Positions 46,776-57,834 are shown, numbered from the stretch's first letter. The stretch is 64,000 nt of DNA from Acinetobacter soli (GCF_000760595.1 NZ_BBNM01000009.1:62001-126000); one strand, 5' to 3'. Translations and numbers: made by a program. Notes: generated by a model not told the origin, from the sequence alone.

Positions 46776-48479
46776 TTAACTCTTTTTAGTTGCTGTCGGT
46801 AAAATTAGCGCATCGAGTTGCTTTAATTGTGGATCATTTGCATTTTTTTCTTTGAGCTGTTGTAACACTTGGCTAAATTCGGTCAGATTGCCTTGCATGT
46901 ATAGGGCTTTGGCCAGCCGTACACCAATATTCACATTCTGGCTTATTGCATACGCCTTGCCTAGAGAGTCAATCGCTGCATTGAAATCATTTTGCAAAAA
47001 GGCGATATATCCCAAGGTATCTAAAATTGAGGCTTGTTCGGGGGCATATTCAAGGGCGAGTTGAGCATACTGACGAGCTTCATCTAAGCGTCGGTTCTGT
47101 AACGCCAGTGTATAAGCATAAGCATTCAGATAGGTCGGGCTATTTGGCTCGATGAGCAGCAACTGTTTTAATGTGCGGTCCAGCTTGTCGCGATCTGAGA
47201 AAGGATCCAGCATCAGCACTTCGGCATAGATCAGTTCAGGATCATCCGAAATATTTTTAATGGCTTCATCGAGCAAGCGCAATGCGGCTTTCTTGTTGCC
47301 CATTTTCTTTAAAATTTCGGCCTGTGCCTGATATAAAAAACTGGCATGCTGCGGATAATTGACCCGCTCTTGGGTTAAAAAACGTAAGGCATCGTTTAGA
47401 TTACCCTGTTTTTCAAAAATCGACACCAGATTACGCCTAGACACCACATACAAGCTGCCATCGACCAAACGATAATACGCTTTTGCTGTTTCAAAGTGCT
47501 GCTTGCGCTCGGCATTGACGGCCAAATAATAATAGGCGTCATTCTGATATTTTGCAGAGTAACGTAAATCGACCAGATATTGCTCGGCTTTCTCGTAATA
47601 TTTTAAATCGATACTGGTAAGGCCGGCAATAAACTTGGCATCTTCATTGTCAGGCCACATTTTGATAATGTCTTCGAGCTTTTTTAGCGCCAGTTGTGGC
47701 TCACTATGACGAATAAGAAAGCGCGCTTCAGCCAGTCGAACATCTAGGTTGTCTCGATGACGACGACTGGATTTTGCCAGCCATTTCTGTGTTTCTTCAA
47801 TTTCGCCTAGGCTGGTCAGCAAATTGGCTTTCATTAAAATAAAGCCCGTGACCTTCGGACGCTTTTTTAGGGCCTTGTTGGTGTTGTTAAGCGCATCCTC
47901 TAAATGCCCATTTTGTGCCTCAAAGCCTGCAATCATGACCAAAATCGAAGGGTTTTCTTTCTCTTTACTGGTTTTGAGTGTAGCCAATAAGTTTTCCCGA
48001 TCTTCTTTGGATTCGGGTGCAATACCGGCAAGAATTTGCTCTAGATCGGCATTGGGGTCGATGGTTAAAATTTTATCCAGTGTATTGGCAGCCAGTTTGT
48101 ATTCATGCGCACGCAGCGCAATATGTGCCAGATAAAAGAGTGCAGGCACATCTTCAGGCTCTTGAACCACCCAATGTGTTGCAATATCCAGAGCGGCTTT
48201 TAAATCGTTGTATTCGAGTGCAATATCGAGTGCACGCTGTTTAATGGTGGTTGAATTACTTTTTATTGCGAGTACAGTGTAGTTATGAATGGCGGTTGGA
48301 ATATCATCATAAGCCAAGGCAAATTCGGCAATCATGCTTTGTTTAAGCGCATCGGTATTTAATGCGGCTGGATGAAATTCATCCACAGCTTGTCCGTGTG
48401 CTGTCGAAGCCATGCTACCGAGCAACAAGAATGTGGTAGAATATTGTCTAATGGATGTACCGTTTAACCGGTTATTCAT
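46776..48479 (-). CDS. Exported tetratricopeptide-repeat protein
   Basis: About 567 residues. ATG 48479 (MNNRLNG) is preferred over an in-frame TTG at 48488. A signal peptide ends around AHGQAVDE. The rest is a solenoid of about twelve TPR units (for example ALDIATHWVVQEPEDVPALFYLAHIALR and YAPEQASILDTLGYIAFLQNDFNAAIDSLGKA). Periplasmic or outer-membrane scaffolding is the likely role. It lies 3 bp before lolB and divergent from hemA, a place where many gammaproteobacteria have a TPR gene. Confidence 0.9.
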   Translation of the reverse strand: MNNRLNGTSIRQYSTTFLLLGSMASTAHGQAVDEFHPAALNTDALKQSMIAEFALAYDDIPTAIHNYTVLAIKSNSTTIKQRALDIALEYNDLKAALDIATHWVVQEPEDVPALFYLAHIALRAHEYKLAANTLDKILTIDPNADLEQILAGIAPESKEDRENLLATLKTSKEKENPSILVMIAGFEAQNGHLEDALNNTNKALKKRPKVTGFILMKANLLTSLGEIEETQKWLAKSSRRHRDNLDVRLAEARFLIRHSEPQLALKKLEDIIKMWPDNEDAKFIAGLTSIDLKYYEKAEQYLVDLRYSAKYQNDAYYYLAVNAERKQHFETAKAYYRLVDGSLYVVSRRNLVSIFEKQGNLNDALRFLTQERVNYPQHASFLYQAQAEILKKMGNKKAALRLLDEAIKNISDDPELIYAEVLMLDPFSDRDKLDRTLKQLLLIEPNSPTYLNAYAYTLALQNRRLDEARQYAQLALEYAPEQASILDTLGYIAFLQNDFNAAIDSLGKAYAISQNVNIGVRLAKALYMQGNLTEFSQVLQQLKEKNANDPQLKQLDALILPTATKKS

Positions 48480-48566
48480 TTGTCGCAATTTTTAGTAATC
48501 CAAGTAATGCTTTTTATGACACCGATATTGCACAATAGCATAAATTTAGCGAAATGATGATCTGAT

Positions 48567-49859
48567 ATGTCTTTCTTTGCATTGGGTGTCAACCATCAAA
48601 CAGCTTCAGTCGAGTTGAGAGAACAAGTCGCGTTTAACGCAGAACGTTTACGCGATTTGTTGACTCAACAGCATCGTCATGCCGATTTAAACGATATGGT
48701 TGTGGTGTCTACCTGCAATCGTACCGAAGTCTATGCCATGACTGAGCATGCCGATCTGATTTTGAACTGGTTGGCCGAAACCAATGGTATTGAGATAAAA
48801 CAGTTACTTCATCATGTTTATCGTTACCAAGATGCGCAGGCGGTCACACATTTAATGCGTGTAGCCAGTGGACTCGATTCGCTTATGTTGGGCGAGCCTC
48901 AAATTTTGGGGCAAGTCAAAAGTGCACTGGCTTTGTCTAAAGACGCACAAACCGTTTCTTCCGACTTAAACCGCATTTTTGAATACGCATTTTATGCAGC
49001 CAAGCGTGTTCGCTCCGAAACAGCGGTCGGTAGCCATGCTGTATCGATGGGTTATGCGGTTGCGCAATTGGCCTTACAGGTATTTAGTCAACCAGAAAAG
49101 CTTACCGTCATGATGGTTGCTGCTGGTGAAATGAACACTTTGGTGGCCAAACATCTGGCTGAAATGGGTGTGGCAAAGGTTATCATCTGTAACCGTAGTC
49201 AAGCGCGGGCAGAGCAGTTATCGCAAGAAATTGCCCATCAGGTAGAAGTCGAGATCATTGCATTTGATCAACTGGCCGACAATTTACACCGTGCTGATGT
49301 GGTGTCGAGTTGTACCGGAAGTTTACATCAGGTCATTTTTTATCAAGATATCAAGGCTGCACTCAAAAAACGTCGCTATAACCAGATGCTACTGGTCGAT
49401 TTGGCTGTTCCGCGCGATATCGATCCGAAAGTCGAAACGCTAGACGGCGTATATCTGTATGGTGTAGATGACTTACAAAGCGTAATTGATGAAAATTTGG
49501 CGCAGCGGCGTCAGGCGGCAGTTGAAGCCGAAGTCATGGTGAGTCAACTTGCCAGTCAATTGCTCACCCAGCAAAAAATTCTGCAAGCAGGCAGTACAAT
49601 TCATGCTTATCGTGCGCACAGTGAGCAGCAACAGCAGCTTGAGTTAGGCAAAGCCTTAGCTGCCTTGCAAAAAGGCCAAGCGCCTGAAGAAGTGATGACA
49701 CAACTGGCGCATCGTTTGACCAAAAAGCTCATGCACCCCACATCGATATTGCTGCGCGAAGCGGCGCAACATGAACATCCAGACTATTTTGAGTGGATGA
49801 AAAATCAGCTCAATGATGTGTTTGAGCATGAGCGCAAGCCAAAAAATACAGCAGACTAA
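48567..49859 (+). CDS. hemA: Glutamyl-tRNA reductase
   Basis: First step of the C5 route to 5-aminolevulinate and heme. 430 residues. Catalytic Cys50 is in [13 protein letters not shown]. The substrate segment [12 protein letters not shown], the NADPH domain around [16 protein letters not shown], and the C-terminal dimerisation helices are present. In this window it is the only plus-strand gene between rnaGln-lolB and dnaG, and it converges with dnaG with only 6 bp between the stops. In many bacteria prfA follows hemA; here it does not. Confidence 0.98.
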   Translation: MSFFALGVNHQTASVELREQVAFNAERLRDLLTQQHRHADLNDMVVVSTCNRTEVYAMTEHADLILNWLAETNGIEIKQLLHHVYRYQDAQAVTHLMRVASGLDSLMLGEPQILGQVKSALALSKDAQTVSSDLNRIFEYAFYAAKRVRSETAVGSHAVSMGYAVAQLALQVFSQPEKLTVMMVAAGEMNTLVAKHLAEMGVAKVIICNRSQARAEQLSQEIAHQVEVEIIAFDQLADNLHRADVVSSCTGSLHQVIFYQDIKAALKKRRYNQMLLVDLAVPRDIDPKVETLDGVYLYGVDDLQSVIDENLAQRRQAAVEAEVMVSQLASQLLTQQKILQAGSTIHAYRAHSEQQQQLELGKALAALQKGQAPEEVMTQLAHRLTKKLMHPTSILLREAAQHEHPDYFEWMKNQLNDVFEHERKPKNTAD

Positions 49860-49865
49860 GTATTG

Positions 49866-51752
49866 TTAAGACAATAAACGTAAACTGATTTGCTTGGTCA
49901 ATTCGTTCAGTTGCTGACGCAAATTACGCGATTCGATGAGCGAAATAGGCGTTTTGAGTTTCATTCTTAAATATTTTTCTTGTAAACCCAGTGCATATTC
50001 TTTGGCCAGTTTGTCGGCAGTTTCTGGTGCATGCATCAGATTTTGAAGGTTCGTTCGCTCCAAAATATCTGCAATTTCATGTCGATATAAATTACATGCG
50101 CCCAAAATATAATAGGTCGCGAGCTCTTGGTCGTCTGGCAACTCTTCAAAAACACGATCCAGTACCGATAAAATCTTGGCCAGAAGTTGATCTGGCGCGA
50201 TCACGGCGCGTAAGGCCTCAAAATGAATATACAGATATGGATGTTGAATCAGCAGTGCAATCGCCAAGTCTTCATCTTTGGTCTGAATATTAAAGGACAA
50301 CGATGCATCATGACTGACTTGCGGAGTAACCTTGCGCCCCAGTCCTAACTTTTCTCGAAACGACTGCGTTAACAAATAACGATATGACCCTTGTTTAGGC
50401 AATAAATCGGTCAGCTCGCGGAGTTCTCCCATGACCTGACTTTTTCCTTCAGGCGTTGAAATATCGTGCTGCTGAGTGAGGTGTGCAAAAATGAAATCAG
50501 ACAGTAATGGCGCCTGCTCAAGCAAGCGTTGAAAATGCTCGAGTCCTTCACGCCGAATGAGTGAGTCTGGGTCATGTTCTTTGGGCAATACAAAAAACTT
50601 GAGTTCCCGCCCATCATTTAAAGAGGGCAATGCAATTTCCAAAGTTCGACGTGCGGCTTTTTGACCGGCCGCATCGCCATCGAAAGCCACGGTAATGCGC
50701 GAGTTTTGCTTGAATAGCGTATTCAGGTGATCGACATTACTGGCCGTGCCTAACGTTGCTACGGCTCCATATACACCATACTGCTGCAACGCAATGACGT
50801 CCATATAGCCTTCAACCATCAGCCAGTCTCTGGCTTTAAGCTTGCGCCCTTCATACAGTCCGTAAAGCAGCTGATTTTTATGAAAGACATCCGAATCGGG
50901 GGAATTGATGTATTTGGGTTTGATTTCGTCGTTGAGTGCGCGGCCACCAAAGCCCACCACACGACCTTTATGATCACGAATCGGAAAAATAACTCGTTCA
51001 CGCAGGAGATCAAAGTCACGCCCACTGTCGCTAGAACGAATCAGCCCGACTTGCTTTAAGCCTTCTACGTCGTAAGGAAAGGCTTTTTCCAAATGTTGCC
51101 AGTCTTCGGGAGCATAGCCCAAACGCCAAAACTGAATCGTTTCTGCAGTGAGTCCACGCTGTTTAAAATATTGCTGGGCTTTAATGCTATTTGGAAGTTG
51201 TCGTTCATAAAATTGCGCCACGTTTTCCAGCAAATCATATAAATTGCCTTCTTGTGGAATATCATCATCAAAAGATTGATAATTTTGTTCAAACTGCGCA
51301 AATGGATCATCCATAAACACTGGCGCTTCGAGTGCCTGTGATGCATCGGATGTTTCATTTGAGTTCGTCTCTGGTATCGACGTTTGAGCTGGTACTGGTG
51401 CGATTGGCTGCGGTTTTTGTGTAGCGCGTTTATAAGAGAGTTTCTTGCTTTCAAAATTGTCTTTAGGGAGTTCTACGCCCGATTTGCTCGATAACTCTTG
51501 CATGACATCGATAAAGTTGCGCCCGTCGATGTCCATTAAAAAACGAATTGCATTACCGTTGGCCTGACAACCAAAGCAATGGTAATAGCCCTTGTCACGA
51601 TAAACATGAAAAGAAGGAGTTTTTTCTTGGTGGAATGGACAGCAACCAGAGTAGGAGCGCCCTGATTTTTTGAGTTTTACGCGTTGGCCAATCAATTCTA
51701 CCAGATCGGTTCGGTCTAGAATTTGATCAATGGTATGTTGAGGAATGGCCAT
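49866..51752 (-). CDS. dnaG: DNA primase
   Basis: Synthesises RNA primers at the fork. 628 residues from ATG 51752 (MAIPQHTIDQIL); a 20-codon upstream extension is not conserved. The CHC2 zinc finger is C38, H41, C59 and C62. The TOPRIM core has VEGYMDVIALQQYG and AFDGDAAGQKAARRTL. The C-terminal helicase-binding domain contains a variable linker. Residues 110-180 hold a Gln/Pro/Ser/Ala-rich, poorly ordered insert. It is not next to rpoD, unlike the classical rpsU-dnaG-rpoD operon. Confidence 0.97.
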   Translation of the reverse strand: MAIPQHTIDQILDRTDLVELIGQRVKLKKSGRSYSGCCPFHQEKTPSFHVYRDKGYYHCFGCQANGNAIRFLMDIDGRNFIDVMQELSSKSGVELPKDNFESKKLSYKRATQKPQPIAPVPAQTSIPETNSNETSDASQALEAPVFMDDPFAQFEQNYQSFDDDIPQEGNLYDLLENVAQFYERQLPNSIKAQQYFKQRGLTAETIQFWRLGYAPEDWQHLEKAFPYDVEGLKQVGLIRSSDSGRDFDLLRERVIFPIRDHKGRVVGFGGRALNDEIKPKYINSPDSDVFHKNQLLYGLYEGRKLKARDWLMVEGYMDVIALQQYGVYGAVATLGTASNVDHLNTLFKQNSRITVAFDGDAAGQKAARRTLEIALPSLNDGRELKFFVLPKEHDPDSLIRREGLEHFQRLLEQAPLLSDFIFAHLTQQHDISTPEGKSQVMGELRELTDLLPKQGSYRYLLTQSFREKLGLGRKVTPQVSHDASLSFNIQTKDEDLAIALLIQHPYLYIHFEALRAVIAPDQLLAKILSVLDRVFEELPDDQELATYYILGACNLYRHEIADILERTNLQNLMHAPETADKLAKEYALGLQEKYLRMKLKTPISLIESRNLRQQLNELTKQISLRLLS

Positions 51753-51846
51753 AACAGAAAGAATCCCGAGCACATGCAAAAAAGCTTCAATTAAATAGTG
51801 TAGCTGAAGCATGCAAAAAAAAGAATTTTGATCGTAACTAAAAATG

Positions 51847-51873
51847 AAAGGGCAAGTCCATGCTTGCCCTTTT
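51847..51873 (-). terminator. Terminator of bamD
   Basis: Stem AAAGGGCAAG/CTTGCCCTTT with a short loop; on the minus strand it is followed by T-rich sequence, between the bamD stop and the dnaG start. Confidence 0.8.
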
Positions 51874-51899
51874 CAATATGCTTTTAAACAACCGATGCG

Positions 51900-52949
51900 T
51901 TATTTTGCAGCACCTGCTTCAGTTGTACTTGGTGCGGCTTGTGTCGCTTGTGCTGGTGGTTTTGGCATCTCGGTAGTACTGGTATCGACGGTTTTTTGTT
52001 TATCGAGTAAACCAAAGCTTAAACGGTTGGTCCAGCTCCGTTTATCTGTGCTTTCTACATTGCTTGAAGTGGTTTCTGCGTTTGCATTGGCTTTGGCTTC
52101 ACGACCAAAAATACCCAATGTTGCGCGGTTAACCCAGCTCGCATCATGACGAGATGCCGCAAGATCTACTGTTCCGTTCGCACGAACCAAGTTCGGGTAG
52201 TTCAGTTTTAACAGATTAACGTACTGTTCTGAGGTGGCTTTATCGCCAATTTCATTGTAGGCATAAGCCAGAGTAGCCAAAGCTTCAGGCGTTTGAGGCG
52301 TTTGAGGATAATGCTCTACCACCCACTGCGCACGATCAATGGCTGCAATCCAGGCTTTACGTTTAATATTAAAACGAGCCACATTCATTTCGCTTTCAGC
52401 CAGCTCTTGCCCGATAAACTTCATGCGCTGTGCTGCATCGACCGAATATTGACTACTTGGGAAACGGCGAATTAAATCGACAAAGTTTTGATAAGCCAAC
52501 TTCATGTAGCTGGTGTCACGGTGTGACTGCTGTAAAGAAGTATAGCGCATCAAGCTGTCGTAGTTTAATTCCATGTTGGCAACGCCACGAATATAGTACG
52601 CATAATCCACGTTTGGATGCTGTGGATTCAGGCGAATAAATCGATCGGCTTGCGTGACCACGGTTTCAAATTCTTTTTGCTGGAATTTTACATACAGAAG
52701 ATCGAGTTGTGCTTGTGCCGAAGATTGACCTGTTGGATAGTAGGTATCAATTGCTTCTAATGATTTTGCCGCTTCAGAATATTGACCGCGATCAAGCGCT
52801 TGCTGCGCTTTTTGCATGTAAATTTGTTCACTTGACTGAGGGCCTGTATCGACTACTTCTTTTTTGGGATTACTGCTACAGCCCACCATTGCAGCCGCTA
52901 CGCCAAGAGAAAGGGCAAGCATGGTAATCTTATAATTTGGTAGCGACAT
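51900..52949 (-). CDS. bamD: Outer-membrane assembly lipoprotein BamD
   Basis: Essential part of the BAM complex that inserts beta-barrel proteins. 349 residues from ATG 52949, which has GAGGAG nearby and begins MSLPNYKITML. Lipoprotein signal with lipobox AMVGC. Five TPR-like repeats cover about 50-250 (EQIYMQKAQQALDRGQYSEAAKSLEAIDTYYP). The last 90 residues are low complexity (Ala, Thr, Pro, Gln), an extension longer than E. coli BamD's. Divergent from rluD, the conserved gammaproteobacterial arrangement. Confidence 0.95.
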   Translation of the reverse strand: MSLPNYKITMLALSLGVAAAMVGCSSNPKKEVVDTGPQSSEQIYMQKAQQALDRGQYSEAAKSLEAIDTYYPTGQSSAQAQLDLLYVKFQQKEFETVVTQADRFIRLNPQHPNVDYAYYIRGVANMELNYDSLMRYTSLQQSHRDTSYMKLAYQNFVDLIRRFPSSQYSVDAAQRMKFIGQELAESEMNVARFNIKRKAWIAAIDRAQWVVEHYPQTPQTPEALATLAYAYNEIGDKATSEQYVNLLKLNYPNLVRANGTVDLAASRHDASWVNRATLGIFGREAKANANAETTSSNVESTDKRSWTNRLSFGLLDKQKTVDTSTTEMPKPPAQATQAAPSTTEAGAAK

Positions 52950-53021
52950 AAAAACTCCTCTGTTTAATACGGGCAATGAGCTACAATTGCGCTATTAAAT
53001 CACTTTTATCTGAAAGAGCAA

Positions 53022-54074
53022 ATGACTTCAGCACAATCTTCGAATCCTAATCTCTCCGAAACAGACTTCAACTTACTCGAAGATTCTGAGGATGCAGATA
53101 ACCATACTTCTGGGCCAACTGCAACACGTTTATCGTTGCAAGTTCAACTTGATCTTGAATACTTGGGTCAACGTATTGATCAAGTGGCGGCATCGGTGTG
53201 GAGTGACTTTTCACGTGAGAAATTAAAACAGTGGATGAAAGACGGTCACTTGTTGGTAAATGGTGAAATTGTAAAGCCCAAATATCGCTGTGAAGGCAAT
53301 GAGCTACTGACTTTGAATGTAGAGCTTGAGGCACAGACCACCAGTAAGCCTGAAGACATTCCGCTGGAAATTGTTTATGAAGACAATGATATTCTGGTCA
53401 TCAACAAGCCTGCAGGAATGGTGGTGCATCCGGGTGCGGGCAATCATACGGGAACTTTGGTAAACGCGCTCTTGTATCATTATCCAAAATCAGCCGAGCT
53501 CACCCGTGCCGGATTGGTACATCGAATCGATAAAGACACCAGTGGCCTTTTGGTGGTGGCTAAAAATCTTGAATCACAATTTTCTTTGAGCAAACAATTG
53601 GCAGATAAATCGGTATATCGAATTTATGACCTGATTGTATACGGCAATATTGTGGCGGGTGGCACTATTGATGAGCCGATTAAACGCCATCCGGTGGATC
53701 GTATCAAAATGACCATCTTGCCTGGTGGTCGCGATGCCGTAACACACTATAATGTTAAAGAACGTTTTCAGCATTTCACGCGTATTCAGGCGCAGCTTGA
53801 AACAGGCCGAACGCATCAAATTCGCGTGCACTTTAGCTACATTGGGCATGGTTTAGTTGGCGATCCGGTGTATATGAGTCGTGTACGCGTACCGGCAGGA
53901 GCCAGCGAGCGCTTAAATATCACTTTGCGTACGTTTAAACGCCAAGCGCTACATGCAGCCAAATTGGGGCTGGTACATCCAAAAACTCAACAGGAAATGA
54001 TGTTTGAAGCGCCATGGCCAGAGGATTTCACCCATCTGGTTGAGGTATTACGTCAAGACAACGCTGCTTATTAA
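53022..54074 (+). CDS. rluD: 23S rRNA pseudouridine synthase D
   Basis: Makes pseudouridine 1911, 1915 and 1917 in 23S rRNA. 350 residues. An acidic N-terminal stretch of about 45 residues precedes the S4 RNA-binding domain (SDFSREKLKQWMKDGHLLVNG). The catalytic Asp is in LVHRIDKDTSGLLVV, and the later FRTFKRQALHA-type segment and HQIRVH motif are present. The stop is 22 bp before the pgeF start. Confidence 0.97.
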   Translation: MTSAQSSNPNLSETDFNLLEDSEDADNHTSGPTATRLSLQVQLDLEYLGQRIDQVAASVWSDFSREKLKQWMKDGHLLVNGEIVKPKYRCEGNELLTLNVELEAQTTSKPEDIPLEIVYEDNDILVINKPAGMVVHPGAGNHTGTLVNALLYHYPKSAELTRAGLVHRIDKDTSGLLVVAKNLESQFSLSKQLADKSVYRIYDLIVYGNIVAGGTIDEPIKRHPVDRIKMTILPGGRDAVTHYNVKERFQHFTRIQAQLETGRTHQIRVHFSYIGHGLVGDPVYMSRVRVPAGASERLNITLRTFKRQALHAAKLGLVHPKTQQEMMFEAPWPEDFTHLVEVLRQDNAAY

Positions 54075-54096
54075 TCCAAAATTACAGGATCGTCGC

Positions 54097-54837
54097 ATGG
54101 ACTTTGTAAAAGGTTTACCCGCTGGAGTATATGTGGGGCAGACCACCCTCATGCATCCTCAAGCGAAGCCGAGTTTGACTCCCGAGCTTGAGGGCTTTAA
54201 TTTGGCCTTGCATGTTCACGATGATCCGTATCGTGTGCAGCAGCACCGAATGAGCCTACTGAATGAGTTAAGCGCTTATGGCGTGAAGCAACTGACGTGG
54301 ATGACCCAAACCCACAGTACGATTTGTCATACTGTCAATCAAGCACTTAGTTTTGATGCATTAACTGGCGATGCACTGATTACCCAAAGTAAGGCACAGG
54401 CGCTCATGATCATGACCGCAGACTGTCTGCCTGTGGTGTTGGTGAATCGTGCAGGGACTGAGGTGGCTAATTTGCATGCCGGCTGGCGTGGTCTTGCAGA
54501 TGGCATTATTGAAAATACCATCGAGTCGATGCAAAGTGGTCCTGCCTATGCATGGTTAGGTGCAGCGATCAGTCAGCCGTGCTTTGAGGTTGGTTCAGAA
54601 GTACAGCAGATCTTTTGTGCCAAATACCCCGACCTCGTCACCGCGTTTGAAGAAGGTAAACAGCCCGGTAAATTTCAAGCCGATTTGTATGCAATTGCAC
54701 GCTATATTTTGCAGCAATCTGGTGTAGAAACGATTTTGGGTGGCAATCAATGTTCGTATCGTCAAGCGCAGCATTACTTTTCGCATCGGCGAGATCCGAA
54801 AACTGGGCGTATGGCGACATTCGTGTTCATGCAGTAA
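54097..54837 (+). CDS. pgeF: Multicopper-oxidase-like purine nucleoside phosphorylase (YfiH)
   Basis: 246 residues from ATG 54097, preceded by ACAGGAT and just past the rluD stop; the longer frame overlaps rluD. The zinc-site residues are H73 (QTHST), C110 (TADCLPV) and H127 (NLHAGWRG). Members act on adenosine and inosine and have been called laccases or peptidoglycan editing factors. The rluD-pgeF pair is a conserved gene order. Confidence 0.95.
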   Translation: MDFVKGLPAGVYVGQTTLMHPQAKPSLTPELEGFNLALHVHDDPYRVQQHRMSLLNELSAYGVKQLTWMTQTHSTICHTVNQALSFDALTGDALITQSKAQALMIMTADCLPVVLVNRAGTEVANLHAGWRGLADGIIENTIESMQSGPAYAWLGAAISQPCFEVGSEVQQIFCAKYPDLVTAFEEGKQPGKFQADLYAIARYILQQSGVETILGGNQCSYRQAQHYFSHRRDPKTGRMATFVFMQ

Positions 54838-54877
54838 AACTGCTAAACTTTCATTAACTTGGTGATTAAAGCATCCT

Positions 54878-55429
54878 ATGTCGCAGATCAGAAAATCTCT
54901 CTCAATCGTTTATCATAGTCCTTATGGTCATACAGCTAAGGTCGCGGCATATATTGCACAAGGTGCCAAAAAAATGGGCATTGAAGTACATCTGATGCCG
55001 ATTGAGCATATCGACTGGGATTTACTTGATGCCTCGCAAGGAATTATCTTTGGATCACCCACTTATATGGGAAGTGTTTCGGCAGATTTTAAAAGGTTTA
55101 TGGACAGTAGCTCCAAACGTTGGAGAGACCGGATCTGGCAAGGTAAACTTGCCGCAGGTTTTGCCAATTCTGGCGGCTTAAGCGGTGATAAGCTCTCGGT
55201 GCTACAACAGATTCATCTGTTTGCCATGCAGCACGGCATGTTGTGGTCGGGTTTACCCTTGATGAGCACCGGGCACAACCAAGATGATTTAAACCGTCTG
55301 GCCAGCAGTTTAGGGCTTATGACCCAGTCCGATAATGCGCCTGTAGACATTACGCCGCCACAAGGTGATTTAGACACTGCCATCTGGTTTGGTGAGTATA
55401 TTGGTGGATTATTGTATCGTTTGCACTGA
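54878..55429 (+). CDS. Flavodoxin-like NAD(P)H oxidoreductase
   Basis: 183 residues. The FMN phosphate loop is YHSPYGHTAKVAAYIAQGA near the N terminus. The second block FGSPTYMGSVSADFKRFMD and third AAGFANSGGLSGDKLS complete the WrbA/flavodoxin pattern. It probably reduces quinones or azo substrates; exact role unknown. Forty bases after pgeF, so cotranscription is possible. Confidence 0.9.
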   Translation: MSQIRKSLSIVYHSPYGHTAKVAAYIAQGAKKMGIEVHLMPIEHIDWDLLDASQGIIFGSPTYMGSVSADFKRFMDSSSKRWRDRIWQGKLAAGFANSGGLSGDKLSVLQQIHLFAMQHGMLWSGLPLMSTGHNQDDLNRLASSLGLMTQSDNAPVDITPPQGDLDTAIWFGEYIGGLLYRLH

Positions 55430-55439
55430 GTCCAGAGCT

Positions 55440-55467
55440 AAAAAAAGCCTCAATTGAGGCTTTTTTT
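55440..55467. terminator. Bidirectional terminator flavodoxin / smpB
   Basis: Perfect stem AAAAAAAGCCTCAA/TTGAGGCTTTTTTT between convergent genes. Confidence 0.93.
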
Positions 55468-55942
55468 ATTTGTGCATTAAACGTGCTTTGTCACGTTGCC
55501 AGTCACGATCTTTCTCTGTGGCACGCTTGTCATGTAATTGCTTACCTTTCACCAGCGCAATTTCAAGTTTGACCAAGTGGCCTTTCCAGTAACAGGCGAG
55601 GGGAACACACGAATAACCTTTTTGATTGACAGCACCCATGAGTTGATCAATTTGACGCCGTGACAGTAACAGTTTACGCGTACGTGTCGCTTCAGGAACA
55701 ACATGGCTGGATGCGGTTAAAAGAGGCTGAATTTGGGCACCAAACAGATAGGCTTCACCATTTTTAAAGATGATATAGCTTTCCGTCAGGCTCATACGAC
55801 CTGCGCGCAAGGATTTCACTTCCCAGCCTTGCAAAGACATACCCGCTTCAAATTTTTCTTCAATAAAATAATCGTGACGCGCGCGTTTATTTTGCGCGAT
55901 GGTCCCGCCATTATTTTTTTTAACTACTACTGCTTTCGCCAT
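55466..55942 (-). CDS. smpB: SsrA-binding protein SmpB
   Basis: Partner of tmRNA in trans-translation, rescuing stalled ribosomes. 158 residues. Blocks [31 protein letters not shown], and the C-terminal tail [30 protein letters not shown], match the family; the tail inserts in the decoding site. The ssrA gene itself is not in the window. Confidence 0.97.
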   Translation of the reverse strand: MAKAVVVKKNNGGTIAQNKRARHDYFIEEKFEAGMSLQGWEVKSLRAGRMSLTESYIIFKNGEAYLFGAQIQPLLTASSHVVPEATRTRKLLLSRRQIDQLMGAVNQKGYSCVPLACYWKGHLVKLEIALVKGKQLHDKRATEKDRDWQRDKARLMHK

Positions 55943-56077
55943 AATCTTAAAATTCCAAAGTTATGCCTATTGTGCCCTAAACCGCGACTGAGGTGAAGTT
56001 TTTTCATTTTAATGGAGTGACTTCGCTATGAAATCAAGATTTGCTAGAATTAAGACTTACAAAATAAACTAGAGTAA

Positions 56078-56840
<763 letters not shown>

Positions 56841-56867
56841 ATCAAATCTTTGATACTATGCGCACAC

Positions 56868-57222
<355 letters not shown>

Positions 57223-57242
57223 AAATTTTATGTAAATTATGC

Positions 57243-57271
57243 TTGACGTATCTTGAATTAATGAAGATAAT
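57243..57271 (+). promoter_or_regulatory. Promoter of tRNA-Met copy 1
   Basis: TTGACG (57243-57248), a 17-bp spacer, GATAAT (57266-57271), then the GC-rich discriminator GCGCGC typical of stringently controlled RNA genes. Confidence 0.8.
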
Positions 57272-57286
57272 GCGCGCACAGTTTTC

Positions 57287-57363
57287 GGCTATGTAGCTCA
57301 GTTGGTTAGAGCACCGCACTCATAATGCGGGGGTCACAGGTTCAAGTCCCGTCATAGCCACCA
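57287..57363 (+). tRNA. tRNA-Met(CAT), elongator type, copy 1
   Basis: 77 nt with encoded CCA. Anticodon CAT in the loop ACTCATAAT, acceptor stem GGCTATG/CATAGCC. The sequence closely follows E. coli elongator tRNA-Met and not the tRNA-Ile2(CAT) pattern. Confidence 0.94.
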
Positions 57364-57369
57364 TTTTAT

Positions 57370-57398
57370 AGACCATGCTCCTGCATGGTCTTTTTTTT
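57370..57398 (+). terminator. Terminator of tRNA-Met copy 1
   Basis: Stem AGACCATG/CATGGTCT followed by seven or more T. Confidence 0.9.
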
Positions 57399-57568
57399 GC
57401 TTATTGTTTTTGAATCGTAGCATTATTCTTTTTTGATATTCAGATCTGATGTACCATCGTGCGGTTGTTGATGAACGCATAAAATGTTAGGGTATCTACA
57501 AAATTGTCATAAATTTGTACGATTTAGCATGATTTGAGTGTTTGGTGAACAGCTGAAAACAAAATCTA

Positions 57569-57597
57569 TTGACGGCCAAGAAGGTTCTATAGATAAT
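57569..57597 (+). promoter_or_regulatory. Promoter of tRNA-Met copy 2
   Basis: TTGACG (57569-57574), a 17-bp spacer, GATAAT (57592-57597) and GCGC discriminator. The block GATAATGCGC to the tRNA is nearly the same as for copy 1, a mark of tandem duplication. Confidence 0.8.
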
Positions 57598-57612
57598 GCG
57601 CTCACAGTTTAC

Positions 57613-57689
57613 GGCTATGTAGCTCAGTTGGTTAGAGCACCGCACTCATAATGCGGGGGTCACAGGTTCAAGTCCCGTCATAGCCACCA
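57613..57689 (+). tRNA. tRNA-Met(CAT), elongator type, copy 2
   Basis: Identical to copy 1 over its 77 nt. Own promoter and terminator, so independently expressed. Confidence 0.94.
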
Positions 57690-57695
57690 TTTTCA

Positions 57696-57727
57696 AAGAT
57701 CATGTACATTACGTGATCTTTTTTTTT
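57696..57727 (+). terminator. Terminator of tRNA-Met copy 2
   Basis: Stem AAGATCA/TGATCTT (extendable) followed by nine T. Confidence 0.85.
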
Positions 57728-57834
57728 ATCTATCTTTTTTAGATTTTTATTTCACACTCAAGTTCACTGTTTTAGTTTTCTAATTCCAACCGAACTTATG
57801 CATTTTCATCACCCAATCAAAAGGATGTTATGGC

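Noticed and set aside
57287-57363. Reading the CAT-anticodon tRNAs as tRNA-Ile2
   Set aside because: Acceptor and D-stem sequence follow elongator tRNA-Met, not the Ile2 pattern.
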